This document shows, one piece after another, positions 1 through 10,642 of a DNA stretch of 41,568 bases. Location of the stretch: NCBI GenBank assembly GCA_944320285.1, contig CALUGX010000125.1, positions 1 through 41,568 on the forward strand, read 5' to 3'. The position numbers and the translations under genes are program-made. Every line of letters starts with the position of its first letter. Positions within the stretch are counted from its first letter, which is position 1. Source of the DNA: an uncultured Prevotella sp. (lineage in GTDB: Bacteria > Bacteroidota > Bacteroidia > Bacteroidales > Bacteroidaceae). The notes under the pieces are model-generated. The model ran no database searches. It saw only the letters and a list, made by a program, of their open reading frames with translations, and was not told the origin of the DNA.

Positions 1-26
1 TGATTTTTTTATACCAGACAAAATGA

Positions 27-72
27 AAAAGAGAGTGAATCAAATATTTCTCAATTTGATACACTCTCTTTT
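27..72 (-). terminator. Hairpin terminator downstream of the MFS gene
   Basis: Arms 27-45 and 54-72 form a 19-bp stem with one mismatch around an 8-nt loop. Read on the minus strand the second arm ends in a run of five T, as expected for intrinsic termination of the minus-strand transporter gene that ends at 165. The plus strand also ends in TTTT, so it may act in both directions. Confidence 0.7.
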
Positions 73-164
73 GTAATGTGTTGAGAATGAATGAGTTAAG
101 AACTTAACTTCAAACGCTTAATTTGTTGTGACTGTTTAATTCTTCACTCATCACTCTTCGTTCT

Positions 165-1823
165 TCACTCCTTAATGTTCGGCTCTTCGAGGCCGTAGCC
201 CTTCTTCTTGTCTACAACCTTGAGGACGAAGCCGAGGATGAGGGCGGCCACGCCGAGGCTGGCAAGCATCACTAGGGGTGCGGTGTAGTCGTAAGACACG
301 GCGGCCTCCTGCGGGGTGATGAGGCCGTTCTCAAGGTCGCTGACGAGCTGCGGATTAGTCTTGTCGAGCACCTTGCCGATGAGCAACGGGAAGAGCCAGA
401 GGCCGATGTTCTGTATCCAGAAAATCAGGGCGTAGGCACTGCCGATGATTTTGGCGTCAACGAGCTTGGGCACACTGGGCCAGAGCGACGCCGGCACGAG
501 CGAGAAGCTGGCGCCGAGCACGAGGATTGTGACGTAAGCGACGATTACTCCGCCTACGGCGTTGCCCTTGAACATGGGCAGGATGAAGGCGAAGGTGAGG
601 TGGCAGGCAATGAGCAGCAGAGAACCGATGACGAGCATCGAGGCCGCTTTGCCCTTATGGTCTACGTAGTTGCCGAGGATAGGCGTGATGCCGACGGCCA
701 GCAGGGGGAACACGGCAAACACCGTCTCTGCGCTCTGTCGCATATATCCCATGTAGCAGAACACCACGAGGGCTACAACTGCCACTACCTGCATCAGCGT
801 GCGCATTGATTTCTTCTTTGAAAAATTGCTGGCGAAGGCGGCTGCCGCCACTATGAGCATTATGACGTATTGGATGACTGTCACCGTGTTGCCTGCCCAG
901 AACGAACCGGCGGGAAGCTCGGTGAACGTAAGGTTGCACTGAAGCATATTGACGGCGTACTTCTGGAACGGGAATATTGCCGAATAATAGAGCACGCACA
1001 AGAGGGCGACGAGCCAGAAGCCGCTGCTGCGCAGGATGTTGCCGATGTCGCTCACCTTGAAGGGGTCGTCTTTCTCCTCGGCCTCGCCGGTTTGTGCGTC
1101 GAGTTTCTTATCCATGAAGAAGTAGACGATGAACATGATAAGGGCTATCATAAGAAGCACCACGCCGAAGGCTACGGAGCGTGACACGTCGATATCGCCG
1201 CCCATCTTGGCGAACACGGGCGAGAATATCATGCACGTGGCTACACCGAGGCGTGCAAGAGCCATCTCCGAACCCATAGCCAGAGCCATCTCGTGTCCCT
1301 TGAACCACTTGACGATGCCGCGTGACACCATGATGCCGGCCATCTCGACGCCGCAACCGAAAATCATAAAGCCTATGGCAGCGAACTTGGCAGAGGCTGG
1401 CATACCGCGATAGAAGGGCGAGATGCCCAGTTCGTCGAAGCCGGGGATGTAGTTCAGGTTGTTGTTAAACCATGTCTCAAGGCTGCTGCCCATGAACATC
1501 TCTGTCACGGCGTACCAGTTGATTGTCGCCCCGACGAGCATCACCGCTCCGGAGAGCACCGCCGTGAAGCGCACGCCCATCTTGTCGAGGATTATTCCGG
1601 CAAAGATGAGGAAGAAGACGAAGACGTTAAGGAACGTCTCGGAGCCTTGCATCGTGCCGAAGGCCGTAGAGTCCCAGCCGCGGGTTGACTGCATGAGGTC
1701 TTTGATTGGTGAGAGAATGTCCATAAAGATGTATGAACAGAACATCGCAAACGCGAGGAAAAACAGCACCATCCATCTTGTAGCTGCTGAGTCGCGAAGT
1801 GTTTTTTGAAGTTTGTCAGTCAT
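165..1823 (-). CDS. MFS transporter, substrate unknown
   Basis: This is a polytopic inner-membrane protein of 552 residues, slightly longer than a usual 12-helix major facilitator. The cytoplasmic loop after helix 2 carries the family signature AGIILDKMGVR at residues 75-85. A related loop (NYVDHKGKAAS) follows in the second half. A hydrophilic linker with an acidic stretch (DAQTGEAEEKDD) separates the two six-helix halves. The family moves small solutes by proton or solute coupling, but nothing visible fixes the substrate; oxalate/formate-type and NarK-type antiporters are possible relatives. The ATG at 1823 follows a 119-nt gap with a large inverted repeat, so it is probably transcribed separately from the peptidase gene upstream. 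The last codons lie in a low-complexity intergenic-type repeat (GAAGAGTGA-like). Confidence 0.85.
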   Translation of the reverse strand: MTDKLQKTLRDSAATRWMVLFFLAFAMFCSYIFMDILSPIKDLMQSTRGWDSTAFGTMQGSETFLNVFVFFLIFAGIILDKMGVRFTAVLSGAVMLVGATINWYAVTEMFMGSSLETWFNNNLNYIPGFDELGISPFYRGMPASAKFAAIGFMIFGCGVEMAGIMVSRGIVKWFKGHEMALAMGSEMALARLGVATCMIFSPVFAKMGGDIDVSRSVAFGVVLLMIALIMFIVYFFMDKKLDAQTGEAEEKDDPFKVSDIGNILRSSGFWLVALLCVLYYSAIFPFQKYAVNMLQCNLTFTELPAGSFWAGNTVTVIQYVIMLIVAAAAFASNFSKKKSMRTLMQVVAVVALVVFCYMGYMRQSAETVFAVFPLLAVGITPILGNYVDHKGKAASMLVIGSLLLIACHLTFAFILPMFKGNAVGGVIVAYVTILVLGASFSLVPASLWPSVPKLVDAKIIGSAYALIFWIQNIGLWLFPLLIGKVLDKTNPQLVSDLENGLITPQEAAVSYDYTAPLVMLASLGVAALILGFVLKVVDKKKGYGLEEPNIKE

Positions 1824-1862
1824 ATTGTTGATATTGATTGTTTGTACTTGGAAAATTAAAAT

Positions 1863-1935
1863 TTAAGAGTTAAGAATTAAGAAAATTACCATTATAACAA
1901 AAACAAGGCATATTTTCTTAATTCTTAACTCTTAA
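1863..1935. repeat. Perfect 24-bp inverted repeat, intergenic
   Basis: The arms 1863-1886 and 1912-1935 are perfect reverse complements built from GAGTTAAGAATTAAGAA, separated by 25 nt. Imperfect A/T-rich complementarity extends the stem further on both sides. The left arm recurs identically at 9199-9222. It could act as a terminator for the S9 peptidase gene or be a member of a lineage-specific repeat family. Confidence 0.75.
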
Positions 1936-1942
1936 TTTTTAA

Positions 1943-4108
1943 TTATTTAAGCCATCTGTCAAGCCAGTTGAAAAATGTACGCTGCCAGAGAATGCCATTC
2001 TGCGGCTTCAGTACCCAGTGGTTTTCGTCGGGGAAGAGCAGCAGTTCGGCCGGTATGCCGCGCATACGTGCAGCGTTGAATGCGCCCATTCCTTGGTTGG
2101 CGTTGATGCGGTAGTCCTTTTCTCCGTGAATACAAAGGATGGGTGTGTCCCACTTGTCAACGAACTTATGGGGTGAGTTTGCGTAAGTGCGGAGTGCGTT
2201 TTCAGACAGGTCTTTGTTCCAGAAAGCGTCTTCATACTCCCAGTTGCTGAACCATGCTTCTTCCGTGTCGGTGTACATCGATTCAAGGTTGAAAGCTCCG
2301 TCGTGGGCTATGAAGCATTTAAAACGTTTTTCGTGGTGTCCGGCGAGATAGTATACGCTGAAGCCTCCGAAACTTGCGCCTACTGCTCCGAGGCGTTCTT
2401 TGTCAACGAAAGGCAGGTTTTCGCAGGCGTCGTCGATTGCTGTAAGATAATCTTTCATGCACTGGCCGGTCCAGTCTCCTGATATTTGCTCATTCCATTC
2501 ACTTCCAAAACCGGGCAGTCCGCGCCTGTTGGGTGCGATGACAACGTATCCGTTGGCCGCCATAATCTGCATATTCCAGCGATAACTCCAGAATTGTGAC
2601 ACCGGGCTTTGAGGTCCGCCCTCACAGAAAAGCAGTGTGGGATATTTTTTAGTTTCGTCGAAATGAGAAGGCAGCACAATCCAATACAGCATATCCTTGC
2701 CGTCGGTAGTCTTGACCCAGCGTTGCTGTATCTTTCCGAAAGTCATTTGGTCGTAAAGATGTTTGTTCTCAAACGTGATTTGTTCGGCTTTTGACTCTTT
2801 CTCTTTTTTGCTCGGATTGATTATGTAAAGTTCTGAAGCCTGTGACATACTGTGCCTCTCGGCGAGAAGTTTTTTCCCGTCGTTGAGCAGCTGTACAGAA
2901 CCGTAGTCGTTCCAACCGTCGGTAAGTTGCATCACTTCTCCGGCTATGTTGGTTTGGTAAACGTTTTCGCATCCGTGCCAAACGCTGATGAAATAAAGGT
3001 TATCTGAGTTTGCGCCCCAGCAGAAAGCGTCAACGTTTGTGTCGAGAGTTTCTGTTACGTATGACTTTTCCCCAGTCTTTACATTGTATAAGCAAAGACG
3101 GGTACGATCGCTTTCATATCCGTTGCGGGGCATACTAAGCCATGCAATATATTGTCCGTCTGGTGAATATTGCGGGTTGGTGTCATATCCGGGATTGTTT
3201 TTAAGGTTCTCTGGAGCGTTTACGGCCTGGTGCTTCATTGATTTTGTCGGGTCTGTTTCAGGCTCTTCGTAACCTTCCGGTTTGCAGATGTTGACAGTCT
3301 TTTTAGTGCTCGTGTCGTAAAGATATATGTCCGTATCTGTCGAAATTGCATAACTTATGCCTGTTTTTTTACGAGAAGTGTAGGCTATCGTTTTAGAATC
3401 TGGACTCCACGCAAACTGCTCAATGCCGCCGAACGGCTTTACGGGGCTTTCGTATGGTTCGCCTTCCATTATGTCAACGCCTTCACCGATGCCGGCTGTT
3501 GTAACCTCGGCAAAGAAAGGGTGGGGGATAGACTCAACGTATTCGTCCCAATGGCGGTAATTCATGTCTGTGATAAGCCGTCCCGTAGCCTTTGGCAAAT
3601 CTGATGGATTTTCCTTTATGGTTTCGTGGTAAGGTATTTGTTTTATCAGTATTACCTTCTTCTCGTCTGGCGAGAATAGGAATCCGTCTATGCCTGTATT
3701 ATCGTTCGTAAGTTGTTTGCGACCACTTCCGTCAGCGTTCATTTCCCATATTTGGCCGTCACACAAGTATGCTATTTTCTGTCCGTTGGCAATCCATACG
3801 GCATCGCTTTCGCTCTTTTCGCTCGTCGTCAGCATCTTGTTGTTTTTGCCATCGGCGTCCATTACATAGATTACAGTGTGGCTTTTGTTTTCCTTTACGC
3901 TGTAATAACTTACTTGGTAAACGATTTTCTTGCCGTCGGGTGATGCTTGGTGGCCGCCGATTCGCCCCATGGCCCATAATGCTTCAGGAGTCATCAAGTC
4001 GCTTTTAAGCGTGATGTTATTCTTCCCGATAAAGTTTGTTTGATTTTGGGCTTCGGCAGAATTGCAGCCGATAGCAAGTGCAGCGGCAATCATTATTGCT
4101 TTATTCAT
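1943..4108 (-). CDS. Exported S9 family prolyl oligopeptidase / dipeptidyl peptidase
   Basis: This serine peptidase of 721 residues probably cleaves oligopeptides in the periplasm. Residues 1-21 are a signal peptide ending in SAEAQ. The middle of the protein is a beta-propeller with WD40-like PD40 repeats (WSPDSKTIAYTSRK, YSPDGQYIAWLSM). The C-terminal alpha/beta-hydrolase domain has the nucleophile in GASFGG (Ser579), Asp665 in HGEKDYR and His697 in DENHWV, so the catalytic triad is intact. The arrangement fits S9 subfamilies such as acylaminoacyl peptidase or DPP5-like enzymes; I cannot distinguish these by eye. It lies 72 nt after yidC on the same strand, with a hairpin between them, and is followed by an inverted repeat and an MFS gene. 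A role in using peptides as a nutrient is inferred from the family. Confidence 0.92.
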   Translation of the reverse strand: MNKAIMIAAALAIGCNSAEAQNQTNFIGKNNITLKSDLMTPEALWAMGRIGGHQASPDGKKIVYQVSYYSVKENKSHTVIYVMDADGKNNKMLTTSEKSESDAVWIANGQKIAYLCDGQIWEMNADGSGRKQLTNDNTGIDGFLFSPDEKKVILIKQIPYHETIKENPSDLPKATGRLITDMNYRHWDEYVESIPHPFFAEVTTAGIGEGVDIMEGEPYESPVKPFGGIEQFAWSPDSKTIAYTSRKKTGISYAISTDTDIYLYDTSTKKTVNICKPEGYEEPETDPTKSMKHQAVNAPENLKNNPGYDTNPQYSPDGQYIAWLSMPRNGYESDRTRLCLYNVKTGEKSYVTETLDTNVDAFCWGANSDNLYFISVWHGCENVYQTNIAGEVMQLTDGWNDYGSVQLLNDGKKLLAERHSMSQASELYIINPSKKEKESKAEQITFENKHLYDQMTFGKIQQRWVKTTDGKDMLYWIVLPSHFDETKKYPTLLFCEGGPQSPVSQFWSYRWNMQIMAANGYVVIAPNRRGLPGFGSEWNEQISGDWTGQCMKDYLTAIDDACENLPFVDKERLGAVGASFGGFSVYYLAGHHEKRFKCFIAHDGAFNLESMYTDTEEAWFSNWEYEDAFWNKDLSENALRTYANSPHKFVDKWDTPILCIHGEKDYRINANQGMGAFNAARMRGIPAELLLFPDENHWVLKPQNGILWQRTFFNWLDRWLK

Positions 4109-4125
4109 AATATTTTGATTTTGAA

Positions 4126-4156
4126 GATAAGGGCAGACAAAGTGCCTGCCCTTATC
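4126..4156 (-). terminator. Hairpin between yidC and the S9 peptidase
   Basis: The arms GATAAGGGCAG (4126-4136) and CTGCCCTTATC (4146-4156) are perfectly complementary over 11 bp with a 9-nt loop. It lies just after yidC and 17 nt before the peptidase start. The following minus-strand sequence is A/T-rich but lacks a strong T run, so it may attenuate rather than fully stop transcription. Confidence 0.6.
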
Positions 4157-4180
4157 GAAGTTATTGGTTAATTATAAGTT

Positions 4181-6064
4181 TTATTTATTCTGTTGTTCGC
4201 GTTGACGCTTCAACTCTTCGGCTTGTTTTTGCATTGCTTCAAGCCTTGCCGCAAATCCGCTCATCTTTTGAGGATTGTTTTTGTTTTCCTGGTAGCGGGC
4301 TTCAAGTATCGCGAGCAACTTCTCGTCGTTGGTTGTTTTACGCAGCGTCCACATGATTGCGGCGCTGAAGAACAGCGAGATGAAGTAGTAGAAGTTAAGA
4401 CCTGCCGAGTAATCGTTGAACATAAAGAAGAATATTACGGGCATAAGGTACATCATCCAGCGCATCATCTTCATCTGTTCGGCCTGCGCTCCGACCATCT
4501 GGTCTTTCTGTTGGCGCATCGTCATGATGTTGTAAAGGACGTTTGCACCGCAGAACAGGATACACGTAAGGCTTAAATGGTCGCCTATCAGCCAAATGTT
4601 AGTACCCCATTCTATGATTGGGTCGTAGGTTGACAGATCGCCGATCCATAGAAAACTCTCGCCGCGCAGCTGTATGGCGTTAGGCACAAAGTTGAACATT
4701 GCAATCCAGATAGGCATCTGTATGAGCACGGGAAGGCATCCGCTTAGCGGGCTTACGCCGTATTTTGAATACATAGCCATCATCGCCTGTTGCTTTTGCA
4801 TCTGGTCTTCGGGCTTGTTGTATTGCTTTGTCGCTTCTTCTATTTTCGGCCTGAGCACGCGCATTTTAGCCGAAGACATATAGCTCTTCTTAACCAAAGG
4901 ATACGTAATGATTTTGAGCAACAATGTTATGAGGATGAGTACGATGCCCATATTGATGTTCAAATCTGTCAGCCAGTCAAACACATAAATTGTAAACCAG
5001 CGGTTGATTATGCGGAACAACGGCCATCCCAAATAAACAAGGCGTTGCAGTTCAAGGTCTTTGTTGAAAGTACTTTGCTTCTCTACCTTCTTCAACAGGT
5101 TGAAATCGTTAGGCCCGAAATAGAACTCAAGCTCTGTGGGTTTCTTTCCTGTCGGATCGAAAAACGTCTTCATTTTGGCTGCATAATGTTTTAAGTAGCC
5201 TGAACCTTTTTCCTGCGGAATGCTTGTCAGTAATGAGTTCGCTCCTAAGTCATCCTTTGCAATTATCACTGCACTGAAAAATTGGTTTTTGAACGCAACC
5301 CAGTCAATGGCATCTTCTATCTTTTCATCAACTTTTTCACTTGTCTCGCTGAGATTGTCCGTGCCGCCTTCTTTGAGGTGATATGTCAGCGACGAATGTT
5401 GGTTTTCGAACGTAAAGCCTTTTTCTAATTGCCTACTGCGGTCTGTCCATTCTATGTCTATCTTATCATAGTTTGGCGCGAACATACCGTTTAGGCCGTT
5501 GGCTTGCATTGAGAAGTGCAACATATAGTCCTTGCCGAGCCTGTAGTTCATTACCAATGACTTTCCGTTGCCGGCGTCTGCTGTCAAGGTAACAGTCGTG
5601 TCTGTTAAGTTTGACGGTGTGAAATATAGGTCACTTGTTATTATGTTTGTCTCTTTTCCTGCCAGCATAAACTTTAATGACTGGTCTTTTGAGTCAAACA
5701 AAGTAAGGTTGTTGGCACCCTTGTTATCCTTGAAACCTTTTATTACAGCTTTTTCCACAGTGCCACCCTTGGTGTTGAGCGTAAGTTCCACATTGGAATT
5801 TTTCAGCACTATGTTCTGTGCCTTGCCGCTCAAAGCCTTGTAGAAAGCTACGGTAGTGTCTTGTACTGCTTGATTGGTGGCATTGGCTTGCACCTTCTGT
5901 TGCTCGGCCTTTAGTTGTTGCTCGGCTTTTTGTTTGGCTACAGTGGTTATCGAATCTTGTATCCTCTGTTGTGCGAGTTCCTCTTCCGAAGGCTTGGTGT
6001 ACCAACTAAAACCTATTAAAACGGCCGCAATAAGAACAAAACCTATAATCGTATTCTTGTCCAT
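4181..6064 (-). CDS. yidC: Membrane protein insertase YidC
   Basis: YidC inserts inner-membrane proteins, alone or with SecYEG. The 627-residue protein starts with a signal-anchor helix (residues 5-22, IIGFVLIAAVLIGFSWY). A large periplasmic beta domain follows up to about residue 340, as in Gram-negative YidC. The conserved five-helix insertase core comes next: the segment with KKSYMSSAKMRVLRPKIEE, then SPLSGCLPVLIQMPIWIAMFNFVP, and a final TM block near residues 540-580. The C-terminus is a short basic, Gln/Lys-rich tail that could contact the ribosome. It starts 24 nt after pyrG on the same strand, so the two are probably cotranscribed. Confidence 0.97.
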   Translation of the reverse strand: MDKNTIIGFVLIAAVLIGFSWYTKPSEEELAQQRIQDSITTVAKQKAEQQLKAEQQKVQANATNQAVQDTTVAFYKALSGKAQNIVLKNSNVELTLNTKGGTVEKAVIKGFKDNKGANNLTLFDSKDQSLKFMLAGKETNIITSDLYFTPSNLTDTTVTLTADAGNGKSLVMNYRLGKDYMLHFSMQANGLNGMFAPNYDKIDIEWTDRSRQLEKGFTFENQHSSLTYHLKEGGTDNLSETSEKVDEKIEDAIDWVAFKNQFFSAVIIAKDDLGANSLLTSIPQEKGSGYLKHYAAKMKTFFDPTGKKPTELEFYFGPNDFNLLKKVEKQSTFNKDLELQRLVYLGWPLFRIINRWFTIYVFDWLTDLNINMGIVLILITLLLKIITYPLVKKSYMSSAKMRVLRPKIEEATKQYNKPEDQMQKQQAMMAMYSKYGVSPLSGCLPVLIQMPIWIAMFNFVPNAIQLRGESFLWIGDLSTYDPIIEWGTNIWLIGDHLSLTCILFCGANVLYNIMTMRQQKDQMVGAQAEQMKMMRWMMYLMPVIFFFMFNDYSAGLNFYYFISLFFSAAIMWTLRKTTNDEKLLAILEARYQENKNNPQKMSGFAARLEAMQKQAEELKRQREQQNK

Positions 6065-6088
6065 TTCTTATTTAAATATATGTATTTC

Positions 6089-7735
<1,647 letters not shown>

Positions 7736-7843
7736 CTAAAAATATGATGTGCAAAATTAAGAAAAAATGCTGATACGCCCAAATTATCTATACTTTATTA
7801 AGTGAAAAAACTACCACCTCTATTATATTTGTGAAATAAATGC

Positions 7844-7851
7844 TAACTTTG
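7844..7851 (+). promoter_or_regulatory. Bacteroidetes-type -7 box before the DUF3078 gene
   Basis: TAACTTTG at 7844-7851 matches the Bacteroidetes -7 consensus TAnnTTTG. It lies 23 nt before the ATG at 7875. A second match, TATATTTG, is at 7824-7831. No TTTG is seen 19-20 nt upstream of the proximal box, so assignment rests on the -7 motif and position. Confidence 0.5.
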
Positions 7852-7874
7852 CATCAAAAATTTATTTTTGTGAG

Positions 7875-9176
7875 ATGATTTCCAGATTTGTTTTTATGGC
7901 TTTTTTGATTTGTGCTGTGTGTCAAGCGTATGGTCAATCGCGTCACACACGTCGTGCACGCCATATTGAAAAGCCTGACACTTCGATTGTTGCCGCCTAT
8001 GTAGATTCTTTGTTGTCGTATAAGGCGAAATCCGATTCTTTGTTTCTCATTCGTGATTCACTATGTGTCGAGCCTGAGCGTGACACACGCTTGTTTAGGT
8101 TGTTCACACCTTTGACTTTTTATTATTCGGTAGCCGGGAACATTATGGCACTTGGTGACGCCGGGCGTGATGCCGTTGAAACTGCCGTTGATGACGTTTT
8201 GATGGCCGCTTATCTAAACAGTCCCGACAGAGTTGTCACCACGGAGGACGAGATTACCGAGGCAGGTGAGCTGCACGAGGAACTTACCAAACCTTTACGC
8301 CACGATGTCAAATATGTAAGGGCTGACGACGTTATGCCCGATGAAACGCCTGATTTCCCGATAGACATAGTGGTTGAAAAACCTAACTTCTGGACTTTCA
8401 GCGGTGATTATTATTTGCAGTTCTTACAGAATTTCGTGTCGGGTAATTGGTACAAGGGTGGTGAAAGCAACTATTCAATGTTGGCCAGTGCCACACTCCA
8501 GGCGAATTACAATAACAAGCAAAAAATAAAGTTCGAGAATAAGTTGGAGCTGAAACTCGGCTTCCAGACTTCACGTGGTGACACTCTTCACAGTCTGAAA
8601 ACGTCCGAAGACCTTATCCGATACACCGGGAAACTTGGTCTTCAGGCTACAAAAGACTGGTATTACACTTTGCAGTTGATAGCTTATACTCAGTTTATGC
8701 GTGGTTATAAGAGTAATGACCCGAAAGTCTATTCAGATATCTTGTCGCCTTTGAACATCAACCTGTCACTCGGTATGAGTTATAATGTCAAGGCTTTTAA
8801 CGATAAACTGACAGGTTCTATCCAGCTTGCTCCATTGGCTTACAACTTCAGGTATGTGGGGCGTGAGGCCTTGGCTACGCAGTACGGTCTCGACGAGGGT
8901 AGCCATACCATGAATGATTTTGGTTCTGAATGCACTTTCGACTTGACTTGGACGTTCTCAGAACTTATAAAGTGGAAGACGCGGCTCTATGGCTATACTA
9001 CATATAAGCGTACAGAATTGGAATGGGAAAACACAATAACCTTCCAATTCAACAAGTTTATATCTTCCAACCTTTTCATATATCCCCGTTTCGATGATGG
9101 TTCTTCACGTGATGACCATCATGGCTATTGGCAGTTCAAGGAATATCTGTCCGTAGGCTTCGCGTACTCTTTTTAA
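7875..9176 (+). CDS. DUF3078 domain protein, probable outer-membrane-associated
   Basis: The function of this family is unknown. The 433-residue protein has an N-terminal signal peptide (hydrophobic run to about residue 20, ending AYGQ). A polar region follows to about residue 165. From about residue 170 the sequence alternates polar and aromatic residues as in antiparallel strands (WTFSGDYYLQFLQNFVSGNWYKGGESNYS), the hallmark of DUF3078. It ends in an aromatic residue (FAYSF), typical of outer-membrane beta proteins. Envelope location is inferred from these traits. It is monocistronic: divergent from pyrG and convergent with the DUF1573 gene. Confidence 0.8.
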   Translation: MISRFVFMAFLICAVCQAYGQSRHTRRARHIEKPDTSIVAAYVDSLLSYKAKSDSLFLIRDSLCVEPERDTRLFRLFTPLTFYYSVAGNIMALGDAGRDAVETAVDDVLMAAYLNSPDRVVTTEDEITEAGELHEELTKPLRHDVKYVRADDVMPDETPDFPIDIVVEKPNFWTFSGDYYLQFLQNFVSGNWYKGGESNYSMLASATLQANYNNKQKIKFENKLELKLGFQTSRGDTLHSLKTSEDLIRYTGKLGLQATKDWYYTLQLIAYTQFMRGYKSNDPKVYSDILSPLNINLSLGMSYNVKAFNDKLTGSIQLAPLAYNFRYVGREALATQYGLDEGSHTMNDFGSECTFDLTWTFSELIKWKTRLYGYTTYKRTELEWENTITFQFNKFISSNLFIYPRFDDGSSRDDHHGYWQFKEYLSVGFAYSF

Positions 9177-9198
9177 TTAGAAATTGTTTAGTTGCGAT

Positions 9199-9281
9199 TT
9201 AAGAGTTAAGAATTAAGAAAATATACCCTGCCCAATATTGCTTAATGGCGCTTTTCTTAACTCTTAACTCGTAATTATTTT
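9199..9281. repeat. Second copy of the GAGTTAAGAATTAAGAA inverted repeat
   Basis: Bases 9199-9222 are identical to 1863-1886. A less perfect opposite arm (TTTTCTTAACTCTTAACTC) follows at about 9252-9270, making an imperfect hairpin. It lies between the convergent DUF3078 and DUF1573 genes and could serve both as a terminator. Confidence 0.65.
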
Positions 9282-9675
9282 AGTTCCCTTTTACTTCCTG
9301 CATTTTCCCCTCGATGTACACCCGTGTCATAGCAGGGTTGCCGTTTGTCCTTATGGTTATGGCTTTCTTAAAATGTCCGGGAAAGCGTCCTTTCCCGTTG
9401 TATGTCACGTTTATTGTGCCTTTCTGTCCTGGCATCACAGGCTTCTTTGTGTATTTAGGTATGGTACAGCCGCATGAAGCCGTGGCCTGGTTGATGATTA
9501 GCGGGGCGTCACCGATGTTGGTAAATGTGAAAGTACACTTCTGTACAGGCTGTTTTTCTGAAAAATTGCCAAAGTTGTAAGTAGTTTTGTCAAACTTGAT
9601 TTTGGCTTCTTTCTGTGCCGACGCATACCCAAAAGTCATAACCGCCAGCAACAATGCGAATAAAGCTCGTTTCAT
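9280..9675 (-). CDS. DUF1573 domain exported protein
   Basis: This is a small exported protein of 131 residues with a signal peptide (residues 1-20, ending YASAQ). One immunoglobulin-like DUF1573 domain follows, with the family motifs FDKTTYNFGNF, FTFTNIGDAPLII and ASCGCTIP. The SCGCT pair of cysteines is characteristic. The biochemical role is unknown; the family is abundant in Bacteroidetes and is probably periplasmic or surface-exposed. The ATG at 9675 is preceded by a minus-strand -7 box at 9704-9711. It appears monocistronic. Confidence 0.88.
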   Translation of the reverse strand: MKRALFALLLAVMTFGYASAQKEAKIKFDKTTYNFGNFSEKQPVQKCTFTFTNIGDAPLIINQATASCGCTIPKYTKKPVMPGQKGTINVTYNGKGRFPGHFKKAITIRTNGNPAMTRVYIEGKMQEVKGN

Positions 9676-9703
9676 GTTTCTATCTTTTTATGGATTATCT
9701 GTG

Positions 9704-9711
9704 CAAAAATA
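9704..9711 (-). promoter_or_regulatory. Bacteroidetes-type -7 box for the DUF1573 gene
   Basis: On the minus strand 9711-9704 reads TATTTTTG, a match to TAnnTTTG, 28 nt before the start codon at 9675. No clear TTTG was assigned at -33. Confidence 0.45.
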
Positions 9712-9819
9712 CACCTTATTTCGTAACATCACCATTTATTGAGCTTTATTTTACATAAATTTGGCTATTTTTATGAATATCCGCAATTATTATACTTTCC
9801 GGATAACCTAAAAGGTAAG

Positions 9820-9915
9820 GTGAAAAAGTGAAAGGCTGCGTTAATCTAACGAAGAGTGAATAATTCATTTACAGTTTCTTACTTTTCACTTTTAGCTCTT
9901 CATTTTTCATTTTAA
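9820..9915. repeat. Low-complexity inverted repeat (GTGAAAAAGTGAAAG type)
   Basis: GTGAAAAAGTGAAAG and GAAGAGTGAATAATTC near 9820-9866 face partly complementary T/C-rich stretches (TTACTTTTCACTTTTAG, CTCTTCATTTTTCATTTT) at about 9876-9912. It resembles the sequence around 128-170 and 18597-18660 and is probably another member of a family of intergenic repeats. Confidence 0.45.
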
Positions 9916-10275
9916 AAAGGCATATATTCTTTTCTTCTCACCTTGGGGGAAGCCGGGAATACTTTTTTTAAATGCCATTCGGTTAATACACTTTGTAAAG
10001 ATGTAGTACTGTTCTTGTGTCAAAGTGACATTTTGAAAATGTACGATTTTTCTGTTGAAATAGAAAAACGCAGCTTTGATTTTGTTCTTTCTGTCGTGTG
10101 AAAGATGTGCGTATTGTTCTGTTTTTACGGTAAATGTGACTCCGAAACATATTATTTGAGGTTGCGTTTTGCCATAGTTTTCAGTCACGTATACCGTATT
10201 TGTCAGTGCGAAAGACCATCTATGGCGTTCATTTGGGCCGTTTTGACGTAAAAATATGGCTGTTTTATTGCACAC
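9907..10275 (-). CDS. Doubtful hypothetical ORF
   Basis: The open frame encodes 122 residues rich in Lys, Asn, Phe and Tyr. It has no domain I recognise, no signal peptide, no promoter box upstream and a start inside A/T-rich intergenic-type sequence. It overlaps the end of a repeat. It may be a chance ORF in a non-coding region; it is listed so that the stretch is not left blank. Confidence 0.15.
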   Translation of the reverse strand: MCNKTAIFLRQNGPNERHRWSFALTNTVYVTENYGKTQPQIICFGVTFTVKTEQYAHLSHDRKNKIKAAFFYFNRKIVHFQNVTLTQEQYYIFTKCINRMAFKKSIPGFPQGEKKRIYAFLK

Positions 10276-10316
10276 TATGTGTTGTGTTCAATATAAATCT
10301 TTGTGCCATAATGTGT

Positions 10317-10525
10317 TATCTTTGCACACTTTCTCTTGCGATATTTCCGCCCAAAATATTTTTATTGCAGAATAACGCAGCTGTGAGGCGTTAAGTAGAG
10401 TCAGAATGTAACCAAATATTCTGAAATTGTTGCATTATGTATTCTTTGTCTTGCCATATACGCATGACGGCTTGATCGGGTATTCCGTCATGCGTGCATT
10501 CAGTGGCAGAATGCACGCATCGTAT
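10317..10525 (+). ncRNA. Candidate structured RNA or aspS leader with four hairpins
   Basis: A -7-like box TATCTTTG (10317-10324) is followed by four stems. H1 is TAACGC/GCGTTA (10373-10393). H2 is TCAGAAT/ATTCTGA (10401-10424). H3 is 11 bp perfect (10460-10470 with 10485-10495). H4 is 12 bp perfect (10490-10501 with 10509-10520, loop AGTGGCA). H3 and H4 share bases 10490-10495, so they compete. No T run follows H4. It could be an independent small RNA, a regulatory leader for aspS, or a protein-binding DNA site. The aspS promoter lies further downstream at 10585-10615. I do not recognise a known RNA family. Confidence 0.4.
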
Positions 10526-10584
10526 TGTTGTAACGGTTATGACAGACTTTCAAAATGTAAGACACGTGAATTTAACCATTAATT

Positions 10585-10615
10585 TTTGCGTGTTCATGCT
10601 TTTTTTGTAATTTTG
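10585..10615 (+). promoter_or_regulatory. Promoter of aspS, Bacteroidetes consensus
   Basis: TTTG at 10585-10588 and TAATTTTG at 10608-10615 are separated by exactly 19 nt, matching the -33 TTTG / -7 TAnnTTTG consensus of the Bacteroidetes housekeeping sigma factor. The ATG follows 27 nt later at 10643. Confidence 0.75.
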
Positions 10616-10642
10616 CATTTAAATTTATCATTTACATAAATT

